This document shows, piece by piece, positions 23,820 through 36,249 of a DNA stretch of 64,000 nt. Both the position numbers and the translations under genes were made by a program. Source of the stretch: Capillidium heterosporum (Eukaryota; Entomophthoromycota; Entomophthoromycetes; Entomophthorales; Capillidiaceae); NCBI GenBank assembly GCA_016630905.1, contig WBMQ01000013.1, positions 1,054,001-1,118,000 on the forward strand. The letters are read 5' to 3'. The notes beneath the pieces are model-generated. The model was not told the origin of the DNA. It did not search any database and saw only the letters and a list, made by a program, of their open reading frames with translations. Numbering within the stretch: position 1 is the stretch's first letter; the number at the start of each line of letters is the position of its first letter.

Positions 23820-26807
23820 TTAAACATATTCAGCTAGAGCTAGACATAACTCTTGAACTATTCAAAAATTAGTAACAGTATAAAGATGTAATATACTACC
23901 TTTTTCATAGAAACTCCCCGAGTTGGTGAGAGATATAAAGGCCATCCTTAGGAATCTACTAGTTCGCTTGAAGGCATCATCGAGTTGATGCAATTTCTTA
24001 CGTTTTACCGATGCCGATGTATCTTCCTTGAGAACCTTAAACAGCTGAAATGTCAAATTACATATCTGATAGATGGAATCCTTGATGGGCTGAGTCTAGA
24101 CCAAAAATGCAAGTTTATTATCTATCGAAAAAAAGAAGTATTACTTTCTCGGTTAGGAAACACAGTTTAGTTATGTTGTCGACTTTGACTTGGAAGTCCA
24201 TGAGAAGCTGGAAAGGACTTAGATTTAAGCACGAGTCGTTTTGGGAGCTAGGTAGGAAGCGTAGGTTGAAGTTGTAGAGTTCCGATCCAATAACCTGCAT
24301 TAAATTAATTCAGTAATGAGTTTAAAACACTATTAGAAGTTACCGAGTTCATTAGGTAAAAGTTTATGGAGTTAAAGAAATGATTCAAATTCGTACTAAG
24401 ATCCAGTTGAAGCTTTCCATAAGCGATTTTATCCTTGGATCCATTGTCCCATAGCTTTTCAACTATGCAGAGATGAACAATTCGTTGGGCAGTTTTGGTC
24501 CTAACTAGAAGCTTTTGAACTGAACCTAAGTTGGATAAAGTAGTTGAGCTGAACATAGGCTTCAAAGTTTTGGGGAAGTTGACATCGAAGTAGACGTTGA
24601 GAAGCGGTTCAATCCAGATTGTTTGAGCGTCAGTATTGGTAAGCTAGCCGATCGACGACGACCCAATCCGACATAAGTGCGACCCGCTTGTTGTCTAAAG
24701 TATCTAACGTCAAGCTCGGCTGGATACCATGGCTCTGATAGACAAACTCTTTAAAGGTGATCGTTAAGTGGTACCGAGTCAGTGGAACCTTCTTACTCTC
24801 CCTAGTCTCCTAATTATTACTATCAATTAAACCGAACAAAATTTCGGTAAAAATATGCTTACTTTGAGTATTTCTAATCCAAAAGCGTCATTAAATGTTT
24901 GTATTTCAACCCACTATTAAAAGCCGTTAATACTCGTGAATAGCACATGAAAACTTACGTTCCCAATAAGATCGTTTATGAATAGAGATACGGCAGCTGA
25001 GTGTTGAAACAGTTTAAAGGTCTGAATTGCTATTAGCACTTCAGTCAATTTCCATTTGGTTAGGAGTCCTTGCATCAGCTGCCGCTCATAGCTAACAAGT
25101 CTAGGCTGGACTATCAAAAGGAGTTGGCTTTGTAAAGTAGCCTTCACAGTAATCTCTGAAAGTACTGGGTATCCCAATTCCGAAAAATTGCCGTTGGTTT
25201 CTAGATTATCGATGGTGGAAATAAGTTCAGAAGGATGTTCCAAGTTTCGCTGCTTGTGTTTTTCTATTAAACTGACTACTAAATCGGATCGATGAGCATT
25301 TTGTAGCCACCTTGAATTGAAGTTGGGGGTGATTGGTAAAAACTCATGATGCATTTGAGGTAAGGAAGCCGTGAATAAAGTATCTGGCCAGGACAGGAGG
25401 GAGTTTCCAAAGTAAAGTTGATAAGGTTCGCGGCAATGATTGGAGTCTAACTGATTGATATTTAACGAAGACTATAATGCTGGTAAGTTTTATAGGCTGA
25501 ACGGGATCTGAAATGTAGTTACTCTCCAACTAATCAAACTGTTAATTATATTCTTTAAAAGCACTTACATCCAAAAGTCTCAAAGTCAACTTAGTCTTTC
25601 CTGTTAACAGAATGGATTCGACTAAAGGTTCTAAAAAAGGTGGGTAAGGGAGTTCGAATTGGATTTTAGGACGGACCCTAAGGTTCGGTAACCAACCCGG
25701 TGTAGCAATATCAGTTGAGGCATCTATATCGAAAGTAAAAAAGGACTCTTTGAATGGATCTATATCTTTTATCGAAGTCGATGGGTTGGAATCTACTAAC
25801 TTGACGATGAACTCAAGGTACGGTTGAAAAGTCGCGTTGAATAACTGATAGTATAGTTTGTACGTTGAAAAATCAGATGCTACCAAACTCAACTCTAACT
25901 TTGAATACAGCTTTTGGAGTAGGTCCTGATGTCAATGTATATTTCTTATCTTTGCTAAAATATAGCTCTAATTTTTGAACTTGAGTTAGTCAATTGAAAT
26001 AAATGTAGTGGCGATTTACCTAAACTTTGAATGTTGAAACTAAGAAAGAATTGATCCAATTCATCAAATACTTTGGTCCATGGCTTCAAATAAGAGATAA
26101 ATGATATTAAACTAACTAATTGATCCTTTTGGAAGTGTTGGACCTGATATTTTGTAAGATAATAGCGAAAGTTTTGTAATGTTGATTCGACCGACTTTAA
26201 AAATTGATAGAAGACGATACCTAACTTTGGACTACTTTCAATACCACAATATCTAAATACATACTGTTATAGAAACCACAAAATTAATAAATAAGTTACC
26301 TTTCAATCCAACAGTTTATATAGGAATATGGTTTTTATTGGCTTCAAAAAATTGTTACTTAGGGTTGATCTTAAACAGGATAGCGAAATGTGCTTCAATG
26401 CAATGTCACTTTGTATCTATGGTATAGAGTTAGTAAATATTTAAAATATATGCTTGCTTTCAATTCGACATCTTCGCTATAAGGAAAAGATACCAAGTTC
26501 TTCAATTCCAGTTTAAAGAATTGACTGTTACCGTTAGGCTCATTTAGTAGAGTCAGTAGATCCTTGATTAAAGCATGCTCTTCTATATAAATCAGAGGTG
26601 ATACATAAATAGAGCTATTCTTCGGTGTTGATGTTAATACTTGATAAGTTGGAATAGAGGTGCTACGGGTTTTTAAATTTTGTGCTTCATTGCTGAATAG
26701 TTGAGGGGCTAGGTAATAAAAAAACTAATAGGTCTATTAAAATATTAGGATTTCTTAATTTTACTTAAGCTACAGGGTTCTCTTAGGTGATATCTCTCTT
26801 CATTCAT
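23820..26807 (-). CDS. Gamma-tubulin complex component (GCP family, divergent, GCP5/6-like)
   Basis: GCPs assemble gamma-tubulin at microtubule-organising centres. The gene starts MNEERYHLREPCSL at 26807 and ends ...CLALAEYV at 23820, in many short exons. The N-terminal GRIP1-like region has IYIEEHALIKDLLTLLN and FNATFQPYLEFIVKLVDSN followed by DPFKESFFTFD, a pattern closer to GCP5/GCP6 than to GCP2 or GCP3. Then comes EPYQLYFGNSLLSWPDTLF. The C-terminal gamma-tubulin-binding half has QPRLVSYERQLMQGLLTKWK, FKLFQHSAAVSLFINDLIG, FDVNFPKTLKPMFSSTTLSN and the final helices KRKKLHQLDDAFKRTSRFLR. Similarity is to the fold pattern; the exact paralog is uncertain. The start is divergent from SRP19 with a 230-bp shared promoter. 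Confidence 0.72.
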
Positions 26808-27037
26808 ACTATGTTGTTTGCTAAACTGAAAAGATAAATACACTTCCTACTGATTTCTACCAGTATAAACATCATCTTGAAAGTGAAATGTATCCAATCA
26901 AGTTAAATAAATTTGGAAAACTAGCACTCTTAATTGGTTTCAGTTTAATAGCTAATTGCAATTCTAGTTTTTTATCAGACCCAGTTATCCCATTCCAGCT
27001 TTTCTTTACATCCAAATAGGCTTTCAACCAATTCAAA
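26808..27037. promoter_or_regulatory. Bidirectional promoter between GCP gene and SRP19
   Basis: A 230-bp AT-rich gap between divergent start codons. Both genes must initiate here. No specific factor site recognised. Confidence 0.4.
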
Positions 27038-27728
27038 ATGAATCCAGATGATGTTGATGATATGGATTTTCCATTACCATTTGTTGCTCAAGACGACTTT
27101 TCCAATCTAAATACCAACTTTTCCAAACTTAAGATACAAACTGAACCTACCGCTGAAGTCAAAAAGTAAGTCATTTTCTTTTATCTATTTGTATCCTTAT
27201 AGCTGTCTTTTAGTTGGATATGCGTATACCCCATATATTTCGACAAGACACAGCCTTTCTATACAAAGGGAGGAGGTAGAAAAGTTAACCAAGAGCTTGC
27301 TTTGGAAGGAGTAACTTCGTTACATGTCTTGCTTGCTGCCAAAAAGTTGAATTTGGAATTGGCTTTTGAAGTAATGTATTTTTCCAATTTAAACTAATAT
27401 AGCATTTAGCCCCAGAAGCGCCATCCCAAAGATTTCTTCAACTTTGGTAGAGTAAGGGTCAACTTGACCCTATCCAATGGGTTCTACGCTAGGGAGGATA
27501 TTATGTCAAGTAAATTTAACTTTTTATATCTTGTATTGATTGTTTGCAACTATAGAAAAACAGTTGATAGTAGCGATTGCCAAACTATTGCCTGAAGTTC
27601 AACAAGAAGATTGGAAGGGCAAGGATGAAGAAGATAGAGTTGATGGTTCCGACCTGCAGATGTTGGTTGAAACTGCTAGAGGCTTGTTGGAACGAAATTA
27701 CAGTACCTCGAGAAATGCAGCTTATTAA
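27038..27728 (+). CDS. SEC65: SRP19/Sec65, signal recognition particle 19-kDa subunit
   Basis: SRP19 binds helices 6 and 8 of SRP RNA and enables SRP54 loading for co-translational targeting to the ER. Four exons joined by three short introns give about 170 residues. An acidic lead (MNPDDVDDMDFPLPF) precedes the domain. The core reads NWICVYPIYFDKTQPFYTKG, GGRKVNQELALEGVTS, then FEPQKRHPKDFFNFGRVRVN, which match the conserved WICIYP, GRR-V and EP-KRHP-D-xx-GRVRV motifs. The third exon starts right after the acceptor with CCCCAGAAGCGC. The C-terminus is acidic and ends RNYSTSRNAAY. Confident family assignment. Confidence 0.93.
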
Positions 27729-28651
27729 AGATCTATTTTGGATCGGACTGGCTAAATGGTTTTTGGTAATGATCGTTGAAGTTTACTTGCTTATTGAATT
27801 TTTGCTACTTAATGATGGTTGCTACTAATGTATTGTATGTTGGTTATTCAAGGATTGAAGTTTTCTTTAGGTTTTGTTTATGGTGGTGAATCATTTTCAT
27901 ATTATTTACTCTTTAAACAGATATATTATTTTACCTTTTGAAGGATATTAGATATTTTCGGATGCTATACAAAGCTTGTTCTCAAGTAATTTATACAATA
28001 TGGTACTTTAGATAGTTTACAATATAAACAGTACTAAACCTATGTAATTTGGTTCTGATAATCAAAATAAAGGAGCCTATAGCATTATTTAAATTACATA
28101 TTCAGTGCCTTAAAGCAAAAGTATATTTGCAACGTATAGTATCCTTATTCTTTATCCTATTTACTTTTATTCTACCATTTCATCTATTTTCTAAGATTGA
28201 CCTCGCTAACCTATTGTAGTCTATGATTTCGCCCTCATATTCTACTTGAAAGGCTGCTATCCAAATGTTTTCATCTTATTGTAGGTTTATTTAATAGAAA
28301 TCAATAACCAAATACCACTGCAGAATCAAGGTGAGTTGACCACAGTTTTACATTATTTACTGTCGAAATATAAGACCGTCAATCCTTAAGGTGTTTCTAC
28401 TTACTTAAAGATAATCATACTTATCTCTTTAACCAAGCCATTCTTACCAAACACTATATTTGGAGAATAAAAACACTAGTATAAGCTTTGAAATGAGCTT
28501 TCAAATGAAAACTGATCCTACGTCAAGCGATCTAATTTGTTCAAATTTGACCATCTTATGACGAAATATCCTATCAATATTCAAAAGCTACCCAAAACTT
28601 CAAAAGAAAACACAACAAATACCCAGTTCAACTGTTAAAACGAAAAAGAGA
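27729..28651. other. AT-rich intergenic region
   Basis: About 920 bp between SRP19 and the OST48/WBP1 gene, both plus strand. Contains the SRP19 3' flank and the WBP1 promoter. Nothing else recognised. Confidence 0.5.
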
Positions 28652-30166
28652 ATGAAGTTTATCTTTACGGCCCTTCTGGCAGTTAGCTTGGTTCTAGCTT
28701 CTAAATCCAAGCTACTATTTGTAACCGACGATGGGGTAGAGACAACCGATTATTTCAGCTTTTTAGGTCTACTTAAAGGTAAAATTTCCAAAATTTATCA
28801 ATCTTGCTAATCATTTTTATTAGACTTGGATTTCGAAGTTGACGTTAAGAAAGCCACCGATTCGGATTTAAAGATAGTAGAACACGACCAATTGATCTAT
28901 AACAACTTGATATTATTCTCTCCCAAAACTACAAGTAAATTTTCATTTTATATATTGTTAAGCATTTCGAATTAAATAGACTATGGAAATAACTTGAAGG
29001 CTAGGACCGTAATAGACTTTGTAAACCTAGGAGGAAACTTGATTTTGGCAGCTGACAAGAGTATTTCTCCTTTCTACAGCACTATCAGTGCTCAGTTGGG
29101 AGTTTTGTTCGATGACCAGGATAGCGCAGTAGTAGACCTGTTCCACCACAACCAAACCGAATCCAGTTTAGTAGTAAGACCTGTCGACTCGAACCTATCC
29201 CTCTTGAAAACCTACAACTCCCAGCTACACCCCATTTTGTTCCAAGGCATTGCCCACACTTTAGTTAGTAAGGTTAGTAAGCAGAGCAATGTCCTTGTCC
29301 GCCCTTCCTATACCAGTTTCTCAAAGGGGAAAGGGGGCAATCGCCCTACCTTGTACGGTGAAGAGATTGCTCTGATTACTAGTTTACAAGCCCATAACAA
29401 CGCTAGAGTAGTCATCACCGGCTCTTTATCCATGTTTTCCGACAAGTAATTTTGTTTCTATATTGACATACTTAATCATTGACTAGATTTTTTGACTCAG
29501 CTGTCGAAGAGTTGGAAGACGGAAAGTTGAAGAAGTTTAGTAAGTCTGGAAATGGACCTCTGGTACAAGATTTGATCAATTGGACTTTCCAAAAGATTCA
29601 AGTACTGAAGGTCGGCAAAGTTTCCCACCAGAAGGTCAATGGAGAGGTACTACCTGCCAACTACCGCATCAAAGATTTAATGGTAAGCCCATAATCCCAT
29701 TACGCTTTATTTTAACTAATTTTCCATCTTTCAGCAATACTCCATCGAAATTAGTGAGCTTAAGGATGGAGTTTGGGTTCCTTATCAGGTCGTTGATTCT
29801 GGAAAAGATGCCGTCCAGCTGGAAATTAAGATGCTGGATGCCTACATCCGTACCGATTTGAAGGTTAACAAAACGGAAGGAGAGTTTGCCATTTACCAGA
29901 CTCAGGTACAGTTACCCGATGTCTATGGTGTATTCACCTTCCAAGTTGATTATCGCAGACCATTTATCAGTGAGGTATTGGAGAAAACGGTAGTACCCAT
30001 TCACCCTTACAAACACAATGACTACGATCGATTCATCACTCAAGCCTACCCTTACTACGCCTCTGCCTTCTCTATGGGGGTAGGTTTCTTGGTATTCACT
30101 TTAGTGTACCTGTTTAATTTACCTAAACCTAGTTCTAAAGCTGCTGAGGCTAAAAAATCTCAATAA
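28652..30166 (+). CDS. WBP1: OST48/WBP1, oligosaccharyltransferase 48-kDa subunit
   Basis: A non-catalytic but essential subunit of the ER oligosaccharyltransferase that N-glycosylates nascent proteins. Five exons give about 430 residues. A signal peptide (MKFIFTALLAVSLVLAS) leads to KLLFVTDDGVETTDYFSFLG, a family hallmark. The luminal part includes FVNLGGNLILAADKSISPFY, LGVLFDDQDSAVVDLFHHNQ and RVVITGSLSMFSDKFFDSA. The membrane-proximal part has YGVFTFQVDYRRPF and HNDYDRFITQAYPYYASAFS, then a single membrane span (MGVGFLVFTLVYLFNL) and a short cytosolic tail with Lys residues (EAKKSQ) like an ER-retention signal. All features match the family and its length. Confidence 0.96.
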
Positions 30167-32045
30167 AGATCTAGTTTTATAGTATAAATAGTATCTATGG
30201 TAAGTATATTGTCTCAAATAACACTAAGTGATTGAAACAGCATTAATTTATATCCAACTTATGACAATGTATTTATATGCTATACTATATTTTATTGTAA
30301 ATATTACTAACAGGAATAAAAGTTAAACTATTTGAATATATACAAAATGGTTAATCATTTATAACAATATTAAATCTATAATAGATATATTCAAATTAAA
30401 ATACCATTTTCTAAGTAATAGTAAGAAATTAGTATTTTTGAATTTAAGACTTTCTTTACAATTTTTACTAATAAATGAAATTGACTTTGTTAATAGAAAC
30501 ATTATAAAGTTCAACAAATCTGATCTAAGTTTAAAGTATAGAAAGTTTAACTATACAATTATTATTAAATATTTTAAAAGTGCTGTGTATAATTATTAAT
30601 AATATGACTTATTAATAAGTTAGTAAGTTAATATACTTTAATATATATTTAAATTAAGCTTACTAAATACTAACAAATTTATTTAAAAATGATATATAAT
30701 GAAAATCCATTATAAAAAGAAGTTTTAGTTTAAAAATAGTCAGTCTTTGTTTTAAAATTATCAAAAGGAATTTATTAAGCCTAGATTAATCATTTTCTTT
30801 TTATCTAAAGCTATCTTTATAATAAATTTTTATTATATTAAGCTTATTATAGTTATGTAAACAATTTATTTAAAATTAATATATAGTATTAATATTGAAA
30901 TCTTAGCTTCTTTACTTTTTAAATTTTAGAATTCTATTAAAAAACAGTTTATTAAAGAAAATATTAGTATAGATCTATTATTAAAAAAATCTTTTAAATA
31001 TAAAACTTAATAGATTTCAATAAAAACTCTACAACTAATATTTTTAAATCTTTAGCAACTAAGAAATTTAAATTTAAATATAACTAAACTATTACTTTAA
31101 TAAAGAGAATCTAGTAAAAAGTAGGTTTTTATAAAGGAAATTTATAAATAGATTTAATTACTAGTTTATTAATTTAAAAGTTAAGGAATTTAATTTGATG
31201 AAATTATATTCCATCTAATAGTTAAAGAAGGTGCTATATTATTATAATATTAAAGTTGTATTTAAAAGTAATAAGCAGGTAGGTATAACTTTTCAATTGT
31301 CTAAAATAGCTAAAGATGTCTAATTAAATGTACTAAAAGGTACATATCTTAAAGAGACCAAAAGAGTTATCTTTGAAATATTTCATATTAAGCTTTAAAA
31401 GAAGCTGTAAAATATTAAAGTATCTTAAGGTTTTATGAAACACTTGCAAAATTTACATTGATTTTTACTATAATTTTACATTGATTTTAGTCTTTATTTT
31501 CATTAGTAAATTATGATTGAAATATCGATAAAACTAATTACTTTAGCCATTACTAGAAAGTTTAGTTTACAACCTTTAGATGTACAGTTCAAATGGCCAA
31601 TTCTTTATACTTTTTACTTATCCATTCCGTTATACAAACAACCTAATCCAAAAGACCTTTACCTCATCAGTGTTTAAGTAATTTGGCATTCCCTGCTACT
31701 AGATGTGTATTTGACCAAATTTAGTTAGGAGTGTCTGCAGCTAAAAGAAAGGTGCGGATCTAATAGAAAGTTTAATTATTGGCAAGCTTCTAAAACGAGA
31801 TACCTTACTTTAAAGCCAGTTAATGAAACGGAGTACTCCATGTGGTAGCACGAGAACCTAAGTGTTATGACCAACTCCTTTTGGTTGGAAATGCTGGATA
31901 AATTCTTAATAGCAAATGCTGTTGGAAATTCATTTGGCATTTCAAAACACAAGGTGCATTTGGATGACGTTACTTACCCCATACCAACTTATATAAACTT
32001 GCAAAGCTAGCCAAAAAATACACTATCCAACTTTTCAATTGAGCC
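30167..32045. other. Extremely AT-rich intergenic block
   Basis: About 1.9 kb between WBP1 and the carboxypeptidase gene. The stretch 30,300-31,500 is almost pure A/T with runs such as TTTAAAT and ATTTATAA, the most AT-biased part of the window. The last 500 bp are less biased and hold a TATATAAA box at 31990. No coding potential. Confidence 0.6.
31990..31997 (+). promoter_or_regulatory. TATA box of the serine carboxypeptidase gene
   Basis: A perfect TATATAAA lies 49 bp before the ATG at 32046, implying a very short leader. Inferred from consensus and position. Confidence 0.5.
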
Positions 32046-33762
32046 ATGCAATCCAACCTACTGCTACTGCTCTATATACTAAACTTCAACCTAGCTTTAC
32101 AAACCCATTTTGACATTCAGCCTACAAAAGAAAATAGCCTTGACGGTATTAATGACAACTTTACTAGATACTTTTTTACAACCAAGGAGGAATATAGAGT
32201 TAACAATGGTAGCTTAAAGTTCGATAAGGAAGTAAAGGATTTAGGATATGCCGGCTTAATGCCAATTCGAAATGCTACCAGTTCTTTGTAAGTTTATTAT
32301 TTACATTTATTTTTATATACTGATATGTATATTTGCTATATAGGTTCTTTTGGTATTTCGAGTCCGAATTAGAGTTAGAAGATAGCAAACCGAAGCCACT
32401 TCTAATGTAATATTCTATTATACATCATACCAATACTCATATATTTTATATGTATAGTTGGCTACAAGGAGGACCAGGAGCAAGTTCCATGATAGGTTTA
32501 TTCAACTTGGTAAGTCAAGCAGCCATTCCAACTTCCTCCAGAAACTTACAAATGTTTTAGAACGGCCCAATAAAGCTGACTCCCGACTACCAACTTTTAC
32601 GTAACGATGACAGCTGGACCAAGAGCTATTCAGTATTGTATATAGATCAGCCAGTAGGAACTGGGTACAGCCACTACAACTCTTCCTTAATCCACAACCC
32701 CAACTACGGGTATCCTTGTTACAGCCATGACAATTTTGTTGTAGAACAATGTGGTATCGAGATAGATCTTTTAGAGTTTCTCATCAACTTCAACAAAGTC
32801 TTTAAAATAGACACTAAGCCACTGTACCTAAGCGGTGAAAGTTACGCTGGGAAATTTATCCCCAACTTGGCTAGGAAACTGCTAGAATTCAACAGCAACA
32901 ATAACTTGCACCTCAAATTCAACCTCAAAGGCCTACTTATTGGTAATGGACTAACCGATCCTACGACCCAGATCCAGGCTTACGGCAAATTAGGCTTAGC
33001 TTTAGGCTTATTTTCACCTTTCCAAGCTGATTACGTAGACAACTTGGCAAGTAAAGCCGACTTTATGGTCCGTCACGAACAGTGGATATCAGCAACCAAG
33101 TATCGCAATCAGATTTTTGAATACTTTAAAGAGGTAACTGGCGATGTCGATTGGTATGACGTCCGCATGGGGAATGCACATCGAAGTTGGAGTCTGATGG
33201 AAAAGTACCTCAACTTGGATCATGTCAAGGCAGCTTTGAATTTACCTTTGGACTTGAAGTATTTTAGGGATGCCAAAGTCTTGGAAAGGATGCTGGTAAG
33301 TAACTCTTTGAATTTGAACTTGTAGTCTCTAATGCATTTGAATGGGGATAGCCTGATGGTATGAAGAGTGCAGTTCCAGCGATCAATCGTATTAAGATCA
33401 ACCATGGTATAAAGATGCTGTTTTTCCAAGGTAGTTTTGAACCAATTAACAGTTGCACTTACAAATTGTAGGACAATTCGACTTTAGGGATGGAGCCATG
33501 TCCCAGTACAAATGGCTATACCGAGCTTTCCCATGTCTAAAATATTCTAAAAAACAGGTAGCTACTGCCTATATATCTATTTAAATAACATTTATAATAG
33601 ATATGGAGTGAAAAGAATGTTACTGCCGGGTATTACCAGCGCTGTTCCAACCAAAAAATCACCCATATGGTCGTACTGAAGGCTGGGCATAGGGTACCCC
33701 TAGATCAGCCTGCGTACTCTTTGAAGTTGGTCCAGAACTTTGTTGAAGATAAGTTGATTTAA
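32046..33762 (+). CDS. CPVL-like serine carboxypeptidase (peptidase S10)
   Basis: A secreted or vacuolar serine carboxypeptidase. Signal peptide MQSNLLLLLYILNFNLALQ. Seven exons give about 460 residues. Conserved sites: the oxyanion block IWLQGGPGASSMIGLF, IDQPVGTGYSH, the nucleophile Ser in LSGESYAGKFIPNLA (about residue 214), the catalytic Asp in FFQGQFDFRDGAM, and the catalytic His in LKAGHRVPLDQPAYS. The segment NLPLDLKYFRDAKVLERMLP-DGMKSAVPAIN resembles the CPVL/vitellogenic-like branch more than Kex1 or CPY, and there is no C-terminal membrane span. A 56-nt intron (33296-33351) is needed; using a nearer acceptor (33325) would cause an early stop. A TATATAAA box lies at 31990. Confidence 0.92.
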
Positions 33763-35811
33763 GTTGCCAAATTTATAAGATTATTTTAATATTTGAGGTT
33801 AGTGTAATATCTATATAAATGTTGTTTATAATAGTGAGTTTTTTCTATTTTATATGAAAATTTTATTTTTTTATTCAAGCTTCATAGTTGCTGAAAGGAA
33901 TAGAGATACAGCAATACATACTGGATTATCAGATTAGCTATATTTTTGTAGTAGTATACTAAAACTATATGTTAAGTATATATATAAGTATGTGCAATTT
34001 TTCAACTTTTATATGCAACAATACCCAATTGAAAGTTGTATTGTGAAAGCATCCGCAAATGAAAGAAGCCAAGGCTATCAAGTTAGCTAAAGATCTTGAC
34101 TCTATTTTCCTTATTTACAGCCGTTCTAGGATAAGTGGCTGCTAAGCTACCTGGGTTGGGTTAGTTCTATGCTAGGAGGAACCTGCCAAAGCAAGGTAAA
34201 AATATATATTCTATTAGACTTCCAGGTTCAACAGCCACATAGCTTAAAACTATGGCTCCACTTTTGCAATAACATTGCATTTTATTTTTAATATTGATAT
34301 TTATACACTATTTTCAAAGCTCGATGGCACAAATATCTATATAAAGCTGCACGTATTTAAAAGTTGTTTAATATATAATTCTCTTACCTTTAGAAAAGCT
34401 ATCGATTCACATACTCGATTGAACCAAGTCCTTTAGTTTTAAAACTTCCGCCAAAACCTTTGTAAGCTTTCACTTGGAAGTCTTACCCAAGGTTAAAGCT
34501 CATTATTCATACTGTAGCATAGATTCCGTTAAAAATTTTGATTTCAAGATAGATATACTGTACATTTCTACATTACATATCCAGAAACAAAAGTATTTTT
34601 CCAAATCCACCTACACTTTCAAGTTAAAACTCAAGTGATATTTTCTTTTTAACGTACACTAGCTTATGGTAATTTCCATTTTAAAATACTAAATCCAATT
34701 CATACAGCTGCAGATCTTTAATAACTCCTTCAACCACACTGTTAAGCTTTAAGAGGACAAGAAAAGTGTCAATATATAGCTATCCAATGAGCACCTTTCA
34801 GCTTTTACCTAAATATAGGTGGTTAGCGCATCTATTGAAGGTTTTAAAGTAAAATACTGCTCCATCTACATCTCAGTTTCAGTTGGGAATAGTACAAAGG
34901 CGCCATATCTTTCCTTTGCAATTTCCATGCCGAAAAAAAGATCTAGGCTGTTAATTAGTATACGAGCTTGGTTATATATAAAAAAGCCCATAAGAATATC
35001 GAAGCATACGATGAAAGTTAGCGTTCAACGTAGGCATATTAGCCTACTTAAGTTCCAAAATGCAATTGTATTAATAGGAAAGCCGTCATGATAAATTCTC
35101 ACTTCCAATCAACTCTATTTGAACTTTGACGTCCTACTGAACTCGAGCTTACCTTTGGATGAAGATATAAAAAGTTCCATGGTAATTACTAGCCTTGGCA
35201 GTTGAGCATATATACTGACTACCAACGATTTAGTTACTAATGCACATCCCTCTCGAAATCTAAGGCTAAGAATTCTAAGAGCTGTTGAGATTTGTCAAGG
35301 TTCTTGATTTTGGTAAATTGGATAATAAACATTAGACCTATAGTTTATAATGGCTAAAGTTTTTAAAGAAGTACCTGAAGATATTTTAAATCTTTTGAGC
35401 TGGGTTTAGAATAGATCGTCTATAAAACTCGTTACTAAACTTATTTTCCATTTGTCAAATATAATATAAATTTATATTTAGAGGTGTTTAAACCAATGCT
35501 ATATATAATGCATTTATACCATCTATAACTTTATATTTTTAAAACCAACTTGCTTTGATTTGACATTTCTGCAATGCTTTCAAATATCCTACTTAAGCGA
35601 AGACATCAAAAAAACAAAGTTAAACTAAAATATAAATAAGAATAATAGGTTTAAGTATATCGTTTAATATGCAGATGTAACATTAAGATATAAACTAAGT
35701 CTAGATCAATGATAGAGGCCGAATTCATTTCAAATTAAAAGCATTAAATTCGAGGACATTTCCTTTAAAAATCTACTGTGCCAACTCTCTGACCATTAAT
35801 AAACTCTTCAA
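33763..35811. other. Convergent intergenic region
   Basis: About 2 kb between the convergent carboxypeptidase gene and the small Asn/Ser-rich gene. Open frames here (for example 34,819-35,091) have no ATG-led, protein-like text I would trust. Nothing else recognised. Confidence 0.45.
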
Positions 35812-36249
35812 TTATTGTGTTAGTTGCATCATCCTCGCTTTATTGGAACTCTTCTCCTTGAGACCGCTAACATCGGATTCTTTGGACTTTGAGGATTTGG
35901 AGCTGGGTATGGCCTTGTCATTGGTGATAGCTGGCTGGAAGGAACTAGGTTTCGACTTGGGGGAGTGACTGGACGATTTGTTGGTATTGCAGCTGTTTCT
36001 AGTATTAGTACTTGAGTTGCTACTAGTATTGATATTTGAGTTTTTGTTAACATTGATGTTGTTATTGTTTGAATGGTTGTTGTTCCTAATAGTGATCTTG
36101 GGGGTGAAAGTAAGTTTGCTACCTCCACCTATCAGATTGTGGAAGATGTTAAACTCATTCAAGGCTCCAAAGGTATACTGTTTCAAGAGAATGACTTTGA
36201 AGGTAGTGATTGCGGCTACAAAGATGACGATGATGTTTTCAAGCTTCAT
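35812..36249 (-). CDS. Small Asn/Ser-rich protein with N-terminal hydrophobic segment, hypothetical
   Basis: A single-exon frame of 145 residues starting at 36249. The first ~22 residues (MKLENIIVIFVAAITTFKVI) form a hydrophobic stretch that could be a signal peptide or anchor. Residues 56-100 are a low-complexity Asn/Ser/Thr run (RNNNHSNNNNINVNKNSN and similar), and the C-terminus is Ser/Lys-rich (IPSSKSSKSKESDVSG). A TATAAA box (36292-36297) lies 43 bp upstream, which supports transcription. No homology recognised. It could be a small secreted or wall-associated protein. Confidence 0.45.
   Translation of the reverse strand: MKLENIIVIFVAAITTFKVILLKQYTFGALNEFNIFHNLIGGGSKLTFTPKITIRNNNHSNNNNINVNKNSNINTSSNSSTNTRNSCNTNKSSSHSPKSKPSSFQPAITNDKAIPSSKSSKSKESDVSGLKEKSSNKARMMQLTQ

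Noticed and set aside
34819-35091. 90-codon ORF in the 33.8-35.8 kb gap
   Set aside because: It has no motif, no convincing start or promoter, and a composition typical of random AT-rich frames.
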